In this document: one piece after another, positions 1 to 6,290 of the stretch | Layout of the letters: each line of letters opens with the position of its first letter | Position numbering within the stretch: the stretch's first letter is position 1 | Position numbers and translations under genes: made by a program | NCBI GenBank assembly: GCA_030640695.1 | Contig: DAOWIX010000095.1 | Coordinates: 1 to 6,572 of the forward strand | Length of the DNA stretch: 6,572 nucleotides | Origin: Deltaproteobacteria bacterium | GTDB taxonomy: Bacteria > Desulfobacterota > Anaeroferrophillalia > Anaeroferrophillales > Tharpellaceae | Direction: 5' to 3' | Notes under the pieces: generated by a model | Database searches by the model: none | Seen by the model: the letters and a program-made list of their open reading frames with translations, nothing else | Told to the model about the DNA's origin: nothing

Positions 1-88
1 AAACAGACTCAAGTAACCCCGGACCAAGCTCTTTATGAACACTAATGGATGCACCAACAATGATAGTTCCAATATCATTCTCTGTCAT
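1..88 (-). CDS. GxxExxY family protein, N-terminal 29 codons only (runs off the left edge)
   Basis: Reading leftward from the ATG at 88-86 there is an open frame to the window edge: it begins MTENDIGTIIVGASISVHKE and continues LGPGLLESV. This matches the start of the small GxxExxY family (about 120-130 residues, PDDEXK_3-like fold). The Ile-Gly/Val-Ala-x-x-Val-His-x-x-Leu-Gly-Pro-Gly-Leu-Leu-Glu-Ser-Val pattern is typical, and the naming G-L-L-E-S-V-(Y) motif is cut at the last residue; the one remaining base, T, fits Tyr. The biochemical role of the family is unknown; a nuclease-like fold has been proposed from sequence. A purine-rich AGAG lies about 7 nt before the ATG, inside a short repeat. 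The gene is codirectional with argG, 62 bp away, with no terminator visible between them. It is called from a short stretch, but the match is characteristic. Confidence 0.75.
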   Translation of the reverse strand, partial: MTENDIGTIIVGASISVHKELGPGLLESV

Positions 89-94
89 GGTTTT

Positions 95-109
95 CTCTGC
101 GCCTCTGCG
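95..109. repeat. Tandem pair of CTCTGCG heptamers in the GxxExxY leader
   Basis: CTCTGCG occurs at 95-101 and again at 103-109, separated by one C, so the period is 8 bp. On the coding strand of the neighbouring gene this reads CGCAGAG-G-CGCAGAG and ends just before the start codon, so it also supplies the only Shine-Dalgarno-like bases. From memory, similar CGCAGAG/CACAGAG strings are often seen beside GxxExxY genes in environmental genomes; that association is not proven here. Confidence 0.5.
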
Positions 110-150
110 GGAAACCAGCCTTTGACTTTTCTCGACTCTTCGACTTAAAC

Positions 151-1356
151 TCAGCCTTTTTTCAAAACCGCCCGCGCCTTTAAGCGCAGAGCCTGGAGGC
201 GGATAAAGCCCTCTGCATCATACTGATCATAAACCATATCCTCCTCAAAAGTGGCCATTTCGGGCTGATAAAGAGAGACCGGCGATTTGCGGCCAACCAC
301 AATAACGTTACCTTTATAGAGCTTGAGACGCACAGTGCCGCTAACATTCTCTTGAGTTTTGTCAACCAGAGCCTGGAGGGCTTCGCGCTCCGGCGCAAAC
401 CAGAAACCGTTATAAACCATGCGAGAATATTCAGGAATCAGGGAGTCTCGAAGATGCATGGCATCGCGATCCATTGTAATAGATTCAACCGCCCGGCGCC
501 CATGATAGAGAATAGTGCCGCCGGGAGTTTCATAGACACCCCGTGACTTCATGCCGACAAAACGGTTCTCAACCATATCGACGCGACCGATACCATTGGC
601 CCCGCCAAGTTCATTGAGCCTGGTCAAAAGGGCTGCGGGACTGAGTTTAACACCATCAACGGCCACCGGATCACCATTGACAAAATCAATTTCGCAATAG
701 GTAGCCTGATCTGGAGCCTTTTCAGGTGATACCGAGAGCTGATACATATCCTCGTCGGGTTCGCGCCAAGGATCTTCTAAAACTCCGCCCTCAAAACTGA
801 TATGCAAAAGATTGCAATCAGAACTATAAGGCTTATCTTTGGAGACCGGAATCGGAATATTATGTTTTTTGGCGTAATCAATCAATTTTTCCCGAGAATT
901 CAGACCCCAATCGCTACGCCACGGGGCAATCACCTTGATCTGGGGCTCTAAACCATAGAAGGTCAACTCAAAACGGACTTGATCGTTACCTTTTCCCGTG
1001 GCTCCATGAGCAACCGCATCAGCCCCTTCAAGGCGGGCGATCTCAATTTGACGTTTGGCGATAAGCGGCCGAGCTATCGAGGTTCCAAGTAGGTAAACCC
1101 CTTCGTAAATGGCATTAGCGCGAAATATAGGAAAAACGAAATCGCGAACGAACTCTTCGCGAAGATCATCAACATACATCTTTGAAGCCCCAGTCGCCAG
1201 AGCCTTCTCCTCAATCCCGTCAAGTTCGGCTCCAAGCCCAACATCAGCAGCAAAAGCAATAACCTCACACTTATACTCCTCTTTCAACCAAGTCAGAATA
1301 ACCGAAGTATCAAGGCCGCCCGAGTAGGCAAGAACTATTTTTTTAATATCACTCAT
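151..1356 (-). CDS. argG: Argininosuccinate synthase
   Basis: Cytoplasmic enzyme that joins citrulline and aspartate with ATP to give argininosuccinate, AMP and pyrophosphate, the penultimate step of arginine synthesis. The 401 residues match the usual length of the class close to 400 residues. The N-terminal ATP-pyrophosphatase loop AYSGGLDTS lies at residues 10-18, and the second family signature G-A-T-G-K-G-N-D-Q-V-R-F at 118-129. The segment Y-S-S-D-C-N-L-L-H-I-S-F-E-G-G at about 177-191 and the C-terminal helix ending R-A-V-L-K-K-G, which supports tetramer formation in this family, are also present. The start is the ATG at 1356, with GAGG at 1367-1364, 7 nt upstream. It follows argF by 24 bp in the same direction and is probably the last arginine gene of the block. 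The frame is intact with no missing catalytic residue seen. argH does not follow directly. Confidence 0.97.
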   Translation of the reverse strand: MSDIKKIVLAYSGGLDTSVILTWLKEEYKCEVIAFAADVGLGAELDGIEEKALATGASKMYVDDLREEFVRDFVFPIFRANAIYEGVYLLGTSIARPLIAKRQIEIARLEGADAVAHGATGKGNDQVRFELTFYGLEPQIKVIAPWRSDWGLNSREKLIDYAKKHNIPIPVSKDKPYSSDCNLLHISFEGGVLEDPWREPDEDMYQLSVSPEKAPDQATYCEIDFVNGDPVAVDGVKLSPAALLTRLNELGGANGIGRVDMVENRFVGMKSRGVYETPGGTILYHGRRAVESITMDRDAMHLRDSLIPEYSRMVYNGFWFAPEREALQALVDKTQENVSGTVRLKLYKGNVIVVGRKSPVSLYQPEMATFEEDMVYDQYDAEGFIRLQALRLKARAVLKKG

Positions 1357-1380
1357 GACATTTCCTCATCGATTTTGCAT

Positions 1381-2322
1381 TCATCTATTTAATAAGGTCA
1401 CTAATAATGCTTTTTGCACATGCATACGGTTTTCAGCCTGGGTGAAAATCAGATCTTGGTATTTCTCAAAAACCGAGGCCGTAATCTCTTCACCGCGATG
1501 GGCTGGAAGACAGTGCAGAACCAGCGGGTCAGGTGCCGCAATTTTAAGTAACTTTTCATTTATCTGATATCCGGCAAAAACCTGCCGCCGCTCCCGGGCC
1601 TCATCTTCCTGGCCCATACTGGCCCAAACATCAGTATTTAACACCACCGCCCCTTTCGCGGCAGACAAAGGATCGAGAAATACAGCCACCCTGCCACTAC
1701 CGGACGATTGCCGATTGACCTGCGCCAACAAAGCAGCGTCAGGCTCATAACCGGCAGGACAAGCGATCTTAAGATCAAAACCAAAACGTAAAGCAGCATT
1801 TATCCAGGAGTTGGCCATATTATTGCCATCCCCGATATAGGCAATCTTAAGACCGTCGAAGTCGCCAAGATCAAGCCCGAGGCGCTCCTTGATCGTAAAG
1901 ATATCGGTAAGCACCTGGCAAGGATGCAGAAAATCAGTCAAACCGTTAATAACCGGAACCGTTGCATATTGAGCCAGGGTTTCGACTTCAGCATGATCAA
2001 AGGTACGAATCATGATACCGTCAACATAGCGGGAGAGAACCCGGGCCGTATCCTTGAGCGGTTCGCCACGGCCAACCTGGGTGTGAGCTGAACTCATAAA
2101 AATCGCCTGGCCGCCGAGTTGAAACATGCCGACCTCAAAAGAGACCCGCGTCCGGGTTGACGATTTCTTAAAGATCATTGCCAGACTTTTACCAGCCAGA
2201 GCTTGCGAAAATTTCTCCGGTACCGCCTTCAGGTCAGCCGCCAGATCGAGCAATGCTCCAAGCTCGCTCCGCGACCATTGGGCAAGATCAAGAAAGTCTT
2301 TAAGGTTGTCCGCTTTTGACAT
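1381..2322 (-). CDS. argF: Ornithine carbamoyltransferase (anabolic)
   Basis: Transfers the carbamoyl group of carbamoyl phosphate to ornithine, giving citrulline, which the next gene product uses. At 313 residues it has normal length. Visible motifs: S-T-R-T-R at residues 55-59 (carbamoyl phosphate binding), H-P-C-Q at 133-136, G-D-G-N-N-M-A-N-S at 164-172, D-V-W-A-S-M-G at 231-237 (ornithine-binding SMG loop) and H-C-L-P at 270-273 followed by A-H-R-G-E-E. These separate it from aspartate carbamoyltransferase. The anabolic role is inferred from its arginine-biosynthesis neighbours; no arcA or arcC is present. The start codon lies inside argD, giving a 23-bp overlap; GAGGT at 2335-2331, 8 nt before the ATG, supports this start and suggests translational coupling to argD. 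Confidence 0.96.
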   Translation of the reverse strand: MSKADNLKDFLDLAQWSRSELGALLDLAADLKAVPEKFSQALAGKSLAMIFKKSSTRTRVSFEVGMFQLGGQAIFMSSAHTQVGRGEPLKDTARVLSRYVDGIMIRTFDHAEVETLAQYATVPVINGLTDFLHPCQVLTDIFTIKERLGLDLGDFDGLKIAYIGDGNNMANSWINAALRFGFDLKIACPAGYEPDAALLAQVNRQSSGSGRVAVFLDPLSAAKGAVVLNTDVWASMGQEDEARERRQVFAGYQINEKLLKIAAPDPLVLHCLPAHRGEEITASVFEKYQDLIFTQAENRMHVQKALLVTLLNR

Positions 2323-3511
2323 CTTTCAGTACCTCGGTCAATATTTGCAGCATAGTCTCAATTTCTGACTTGTCAATAATCAAGGGCGGGGTAAATCGTA
2401 AAGTATTGTCACCAGCCGAACCAACCAGCAGGCGACGCTCAAGACAGGCCCCAACCACCTCAGCTACCGGAACATCCTTTAAATCAATGCCGAACATCAG
2501 GCCAAGCCCACGAATATCACCGATAATTTCCGGGAACTGTTGCTTGAGACGCTCCAGACCCACCTTCAAAAAAGTCCCTGTTTGAATAACTCTATCGACA
2601 ATTTTTTCGTCGCGTAAGGTTTCAAGAGTTGCCAGGGCTGCAGCTGAAGCCAGAGGATTACCACCAAAAGTCGAACCATGACTGCCGGGACCGAAATAAT
2701 GCATCACGCGATCGCTGGCCAGCATGGCCCCAATCGGAAAACCATTACCCAAAGCTTTGGCCGCCGTCATGATATCAGGAACGATAGCGCTATGCTGATG
2801 GGCAAAAAAAGTTCCGGTCCGCCCTACCCCGGTCTGGACTTCATCGAGAATCAACAGAATTTTGCGTTCATCGCAGAGCCCTCGTAAACGATTAAGATAA
2901 TCGACTGCCGGAAGAATAACCCCGCCCTCACCTTGAACCGGCTCAACCAGCACGGCACAGGTTTTTTCTGTAATCGCTGCGGCCACCGCCTCAATATCGT
3001 TAAAAGGTACATAGTCGAAGCCCTCGAGCAGAGGCTGATAACCGGTTTGCACTTTTTTCTGGCCAGTCGCCGTAATCGTAGCCATAGTCCGACCATGAAA
3101 AGAACGGTGCATGGTGATGATGCGTTTGGCACCCTCTCCCAAAACCTCATGCCCGTAACGCCGGGCCAGCTTGATTGCAGCCTCATTAGCCTCAGCCCCG
3201 GAGTTACAGAAAAAAACCTTATCGGCAAATGAAAGTTCGCATAAGATTTTAGCTAGGCGGGCCTGAAACTCAATGTGATAGAGGTTAGAGACGTGCATCA
3301 GCTGGCTGGCTTGAGCCGCAATCGCAGCACTTACCCGAGGATGACAATGACCGAGGTTACAAACCGCAATCCCGGCCAGGCAATCGAGATATTCATTGCC
3401 TTCGGCATCCCAAAGCTTAACCCCTGCCCCACGAGAAAACGCAACAGGGAAACGTTTATAGGTTGGGGCAATAAAGTTTTCAGTTAAAGCAAAGATCTCT
3501 TCGGAGTTCAT
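2300..3511 (-). CDS. argD: Acetylornithine aminotransferase
   Basis: Class III PLP-dependent aminotransferase that makes N2-acetylornithine from N-acetylglutamate semialdehyde using glutamate; many members also act on succinyldiaminopimelate for lysine synthesis. The 403 residues fit the family. Visible: N-S-G-A-E-A-N-E at residues 103-110 (cofactor phosphate), S-F-H-G-R-T at 137-142, I-L-D-E-V-Q-T-G at 221-228 with Asp223 for the pyridine nitrogen, the Schiff-base Lys252 in A-A-K-A-L-G-N-G-F-P, and T-F-G-G-N-P-L from 281. Ornithine aminotransferase and GABA aminotransferase are relatives, but the motif details and the argF/argG context favour argD. It begins 21 bp after ybaB, where recR would more often be found, and its end overlaps argF by 23 bp. 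The ribosome site is poor (a GAG/TGG stretch), so expression may rely on read-through or coupling from ybaB. Confidence 0.94.
   Translation of the reverse strand: MNSEEIFALTENFIAPTYKRFPVAFSRGAGVKLWDAEGNEYLDCLAGIAVCNLGHCHPRVSAAIAAQASQLMHVSNLYHIEFQARLAKILCELSFADKVFFCNSGAEANEAAIKLARRYGHEVLGEGAKRIITMHRSFHGRTMATITATGQKKVQTGYQPLLEGFDYVPFNDIEAVAAAITEKTCAVLVEPVQGEGGVILPAVDYLNRLRGLCDERKILLILDEVQTGVGRTGTFFAHQHSAIVPDIMTAAKALGNGFPIGAMLASDRVMHYFGPGSHGSTFGGNPLASAAALATLETLRDEKIVDRVIQTGTFLKVGLERLKQQFPEIIGDIRGLGLMFGIDLKDVPVAEVVGACLERRLLVGSAGDNTLRFTPPLIIDKSEIETMLQILTEVLKDVKSGQP
2331..2335 (-). promoter_or_regulatory. argF ribosome binding site inside argD
   Basis: GAGGT on the minus strand, 8 nt before the argF ATG (2322-2320) and within the last codons of argD. 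It fixes the argF start and, with the 23-bp gene overlap, suggests that argF translation is coupled to argD. Confidence 0.6.
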
Positions 3512-3532
3512 AATTCCAACTCATTCTGGGGT

Positions 3533-3847
3533 TTAAGATAAACCCGGGATTTTAAGTCCGCCGGTGAGCTTACTCATCTCATCGGTCATCATCGCCTGGG
3601 ATTCCCGCAAGGCTTGATTGATCGCAGCAAGAACCAGATCCTGCAACATCTCGATATCGTCGGGATCAACCGCTTCAGGCTCCATAACTATTGAGAGGAT
3701 CTCCTGTTTACCGTTGGCAACTACTTTGACCATACCGCCACCAGCGGCCGCCTCAACTGTGCGCTTGCCGACCTCTTCCTGCATCTTCGCCATCCGCGAC
3801 TGCATCTGCTGCGCCTGCTTCATTAAGTTTCCCATACCTTTAGCCAT
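3533..3847 (-). CDS. ybaB: YbaB/EbfC family nucleoid-associated protein
   Basis: Small DNA-binding protein of 104 residues, the usual family size. Homologues form dimers of tweezer-like shape and bind DNA as nucleoid-associated proteins; the physiological role is not settled. The sequence has the typical layout: a glycine/methionine N-terminus (MAKGMGNLMK), a long Gln/Met-rich helix to about residue 28, the conserved V-E-A-A-A-G-G-G-M-V-K-V strand at 31-42 with A-N-G-K at 44-47, then P-E-A-V-D-P-D-D and a second long helix, ending in a glycine-rich tail. The strong site AGGAG at 3861-3857 lies 9 nt before the ATG. It sits 39 bp after dnaX, the standard pairing, but is followed by argD rather than recR. 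Confidence 0.95.
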   Translation of the reverse strand: MAKGMGNLMKQAQQMQSRMAKMQEEVGKRTVEAAAGGGMVKVVANGKQEILSIVMEPEAVDPDDIEMLQDLVLAAINQALRESQAMMTDEMSKLTGGLKIPGLS

Positions 3848-3856
3848 GATTTTGCT

Positions 3857-3861
3857 CTCCT
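3857..3861 (-). promoter_or_regulatory. Strong ribosome binding site of ybaB
   Basis: AGGAG on the minus strand, 9 nt before the ybaB ATG and within the 39-bp dnaX-ybaB gap. It is the best Shine-Dalgarno match of the block, fitting an abundant DNA-binding protein. Confidence 0.6.
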
Positions 3862-3886
3862 AATAGTAGTTGAAAGTATATATTTA

Positions 3887-6106
3887 TCATTTTCGGGCTT
3901 TAATCTCGGTAACCCGGCCTCCGAAACGATCGCTGACAAAACGTACTGCGGGATCATTAAAAATCTCTTCCTTGCTTGGCAAAGGGCGCGGCCGACCGGA
4001 ACTTGCAGGAGCACCGTTGCGATCAGAGGTCTGGGATCCGGCAGCAGCAGTAGCCGCTCGCAACTGAAGCACCAGGGTCTCATCCTGGCCCTTGAATTCA
4101 GACCAGAGTGATAGAATATTCTGCTTAACACTCTCCTGATCAAGCAGGGCCAGAGCATGCGGCGCAACCTCCAACATGAGATTACCGGCGCCAGCCGGCT
4201 GCAGGCGCGAACGCTGTAACATCGCACCTAAGCGAGCATCCTTGCTCGCCAGACGCTCTAAAAAGGTAGCCCACTGCACCTGCTCTTGGGACACTTCTGA
4301 AGATCCACTTCCGGTGGAACGTTCTCCCCGTTTTTTTTCTAAATTAACTTTTTCTGAATTATTTTTTTCTGCTCTGGCATTTTCCGGCTGGGCCCTAACC
4401 GGATCGATCTTTTCCGGCTTCAGTGAAGCTCTAACTGGAATTTCAGACCCCGTTTTTTTTTCGATTGCCACTTTTGCTGAAGTCTCAGCAACGACCAATT
4501 CACTTAACTCCGGCCGCTGGCCGTTATCACCGTCAAAAAAAGAGGCTTCGCCGTAATCATCCGGCGGCGGTGCCTGCGGCGGCATTTCCGAAGACCCGTA
4601 ACTCTCTTTTAAAGGTACACTTTCGGCGACTACCGGTTTGACGACAGCCAACTCTTCCCGGCGATAATCACCGGCCGCAACCGGAGCCTTAGGATGAGAG
4701 GGTGATGATAGCGTTGGTCGCGACCCAGAGACCTGTGGCGCTGACTTAGGAGATGCTGATTCCGGCGACCTTAGTTCAGGCCGAACCACTCTTTCTCGGG
4801 GCTCTGCCACACTCGGAACGTCAGAACAAACTGCTTCTTGCGAGCGCGGTTCAAGTCCCGGTGCGGCCGCTTTAGCAAGCGCGCCGGGGCTCCCGGCAGT
4901 AGTTTTTCCAGAATCTTTCCGAAGTTGGCTAGGAGTGCCCGGAACAAGCGCTGGCGGAACCACCTTTAAATGGCGTTCGATGCGGCCCAATAACTCATCT
5001 ACCGGCAACAAATCACGCGCCATCCCCAACTCAATCAGAGCCATCTCTAACGCTAGTCGCGGGGTCTGTGAAATCTTGATCTGGGAATAGTGCTTCTGCC
5101 AGAGATCGAAAATTTGCTGCCAAAAAGGGAGCGCGTTAGTGGCCACCAGAGGCTCAAGTAGCTCGATTTCATCAACACTGATACCGAGCAACCCTTTAAG
5201 ATCACCGGAAAGTTTCAAAAAGAGGGCGTCACGAAGATAAAAAAGAAACTCCTCACTGAACTTTTTGAGATCAACCCCGGCTTGTTCCAGATCATTAACC
5301 AGAGTGACTGCGGCACTTAAATCTCCAGTCACCACTTTTTCCAGAAGGGTAAAAGAATGGCGCGCCTCAATCAGCCCCAAGGCGCTGCGCAAATCATCTA
5401 TAGAGATAGTTTCGCCGGCATAGGAGCGCGCCTGATCGAGCAGGCTCAAAGCATCACGCATACTGCCCTGAGCCTCACGGGCCAGCAACTCAGCCGCCCC
5501 GGATGCAAAAGTCAGATTTTCACGATCGCCAATTTCGGTCAAGGTAGCGGCGATCGTCGCCCCGGTCAAACGACCGAAATCAAAACGCTGACAACGTGAG
5601 AGGATAGTCATCGGCACTTTATGAACATCGGTCGTCGCCATGATGAACTTAACATGGTTCGGCGGCTCTTCCAGAGTTTTCAAGAGAGCGTTGAAAGCCT
5701 CCGTCGTCAGCATGTGAACTTCGTCGATAATATAGATTTTATAGGGTGAACTCTGGGGCAGGTAGGAGACATTATCGCGCAACAGACGAATCTCGCCGAC
5801 TCCACGGTTGGAGGCACCGTCGATCTCGATGACATCGGCTGAGTTGCCGGCGGTTACGGCAATGCAGTTTTCACACTGGTTACAGGGCTCTACCGCAGGC
5901 CCCTTGGCGCAATTTAAAGCCTTGGCCAGAATCCTTGCCGCCGAGGTCTTGCCAACCCCACGCGAACCGGTAAAGATAAAGGCATGCCCAACCCGCTCCC
6001 GACGAATCGCATTTTGCAGGGTTCTGGCAATATGCTCTAATCCCGCCAGCTCAGCAAAGAGCTGCGGTCGCCACTTCCGGGCCAGAACCTGATACCCCTC
6101 CGCCAT
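3887..6106 (-). CDS. dnaX: DNA polymerase III subunit tau/gamma (clamp loader)
   Basis: Motor subunit of the clamp loader, which uses ATP to place the sliding clamp on primed DNA. In its long tau form it also links polymerase and helicase. AAA+ parts: Walker A G-S-R-G-V-G-K-T at residues 47-54, zinc cysteines Cys66, Cys75, Cys78 and Cys81, Walker B I-I-D-E-V-H at 126-131, sensor 1 A-T-T at 157-159, the S-R-C arginine finger at 170-172, and sensor 2 G-S-M-R-D at 214-218. The clamp-loader collar domain covers about 244-370. A long Pro/Ser/Glu/Lys-rich linker of low complexity spans about 375-600, then a folded tau-type C-terminus from about 605 (Q-W-A-T-F-L-E-R-L onward) to 739. The total exceeds E. 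coli tau (643 residues), mainly through the linker. A9, A7 and A8 runs in the linker may allow frameshifting. The ATG at 6106 precedes a conserved M-A-E-G-Y-Q-V-L-A-R-K-W-R-P start; the ribosome site is modest (AGGG 11 nt away). Confidence 0.97.
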   Translation of the reverse strand: MAEGYQVLARKWRPQLFAELAGLEHIARTLQNAIRRERVGHAFIFTGSRGVGKTSAARILAKALNCAKGPAVEPCNQCENCIAVTAGNSADVIEIDGASNRGVGEIRLLRDNVSYLPQSSPYKIYIIDEVHMLTTEAFNALLKTLEEPPNHVKFIMATTDVHKVPMTILSRCQRFDFGRLTGATIAATLTEIGDRENLTFASGAAELLAREAQGSMRDALSLLDQARSYAGETISIDDLRSALGLIEARHSFTLLEKVVTGDLSAAVTLVNDLEQAGVDLKKFSEEFLFYLRDALFLKLSGDLKGLLGISVDEIELLEPLVATNALPFWQQIFDLWQKHYSQIKISQTPRLALEMALIELGMARDLLPVDELLGRIERHLKVVPPALVPGTPSQLRKDSGKTTAGSPGALAKAAAPGLEPRSQEAVCSDVPSVAEPRERVVRPELRSPESASPKSAPQVSGSRPTLSSPSHPKAPVAAGDYRREELAVVKPVVAESVPLKESYGSSEMPPQAPPPDDYGEASFFDGDNGQRPELSELVVAETSAKVAIEKKTGSEIPVRASLKPEKIDPVRAQPENARAEKNNSEKVNLEKKRGERSTGSGSSEVSQEQVQWATFLERLASKDARLGAMLQRSRLQPAGAGNLMLEVAPHALALLDQESVKQNILSLWSEFKGQDETLVLQLRAATAAAGSQTSDRNGAPASSGRPRPLPSKEEIFNDPAVRFVSDRFGGRVTEIKARK
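4443..4462 (-). other. Candidate dnaX slippage/frameshift site (A9 run with early out-of-frame stops)
   Basis: On the coding strand codons 549-552 read GAA AAA AAA ACG, giving nine A in a row (4461-4453). If one A is gained, or the ribosome slips back one base, the frame becomes AAC GGG GTC TGA, stopping at 4445-4443 for a product of 554 residues. If one A is lost, the frame runs ten codons to TGA at 4422-4420, giving 561 residues. Both would keep the ATPase and collar domains and lose the tau-specific C-terminus, as gamma does. In known cases E. coli uses ribosomal frameshifting at A AAA AAG and Thermus thermophilus uses transcriptional slippage at an A9 run. A weak hairpin GCTTC-AGT-GAAGC lies downstream (4429-4417). 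No clear upstream Shine-Dalgarno stimulator is seen, so transcriptional slippage fits better. Confidence 0.5.
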
Positions 6107-6122
6107 GACTCTTATACCCTAT

Positions 6123-6136
6123 CCCGGCAAGCCGGG
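6123..6136. repeat. Small GC-rich inverted repeat in the dnaX leader
   Basis: CCCGGC-AA-GCCGGG, a perfect 6-bp inverted repeat ending 17 bp before the dnaX start codon. In RNA the closing pair would open to give a 5-bp stem with a 4-nt loop. No T-tract follows on either strand, so it is not an intrinsic terminator. Its core CCGGCAAG..CCGG resembles the left arm of the palindrome at 6161-6239, so it could be a remnant of the same repeat type. Confidence 0.5.
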
Positions 6137-6160
6137 GACCAAAAAAGTCTAAATTCACAT

Positions 6161-6239
6161 AAAACGTCATTCCGGCAAGAGCCGGATCCAGTGATTTCGA
6201 GACGTTCTGGATGCCGTATCAATCCCGACATAACGTTTT
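6161..6239. repeat. Imperfect palindromic intergenic element, about 79 bp
   Basis: The ends are AAAACGT (6161-6167) and ACGTTTT (6233-6239). The inner arms are ATCCAG (6186-6191) and CTGGAT (6207-6212) around a 15-nt loop. Between these the arms match in part (CGG and AT blocks). The left arm also holds its own hairpin CCGGC-AAGA-GCCGG (6172-6185). The wording TCATTCCGGC...GCCGGATCCAG...CTGGAT is like the common dispersed palindromes of proteobacterial intergenic regions. It contains no ORF and lies between the ffs terminator and dnaX. Copy number cannot be judged from one window. Confidence 0.55.
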
Positions 6240-6264
6240 GGGCCAATCCTAATGATACATCTGC

Positions 6265-6290
6265 AAAAAAATTTATCCCCATGAGAGATA
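6265..6290 (-). terminator. Probable intrinsic terminator of ffs
   Basis: On the minus strand the 3' side of the 4.5S RNA terminal helix (ending CATGGGG, 6283-6277) is followed after a few A/T bases by seven T (6271-6265). The structural helix of the RNA plus the T-tract therefore forms a Rho-independent terminator without a separate hairpin. Confidence 0.6.

Noticed and set aside
91..146. CRISPR array
   Set aside because: Repeat units are only 5-8 bp with no spacer-repeat structure.
2851..3228. 125-codon minus-strand open frame inside argD
   Set aside because: It lies wholly within argD in another frame; all PLP-enzyme motifs are in the argD frame.
3512..3532. ARG box or other arginine-responsive operator before argD
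   Set aside because: The 21-bp gap is too short and contains no palindromic AT-rich operator.
3823..4227. 134-codon minus-strand open frame overlapping the end of dnaX and the start of ybaB
   Set aside because: It is out of frame with both strongly supported genes, Arg/Leu/Cys-rich, and has the composition of a shadow frame.
4329..4339. A8 run as the main gamma-producing frameshift site
   Set aside because: The -1 frame after it stays open for about 50 codons and the +1 frame for about 24, so it gives no prompt stop, unlike the A9 site. It is kept only as an accessory observation.
4176..4556. 126-codon plus-strand open frame opposite the dnaX linker
   Set aside because: Open because the linker is low in stop codons on the complement; Phe/Ser-rich with no ribosome site and no recognisable domain.
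6107..6160. Sigma-70 promoter for dnaX
   Set aside because: TATAAG lies only a few bases before the ATG and has no -35 match; TTGCCG further upstream pairs only with a poor AATTTA at 17 bp. Not good enough to annotate.
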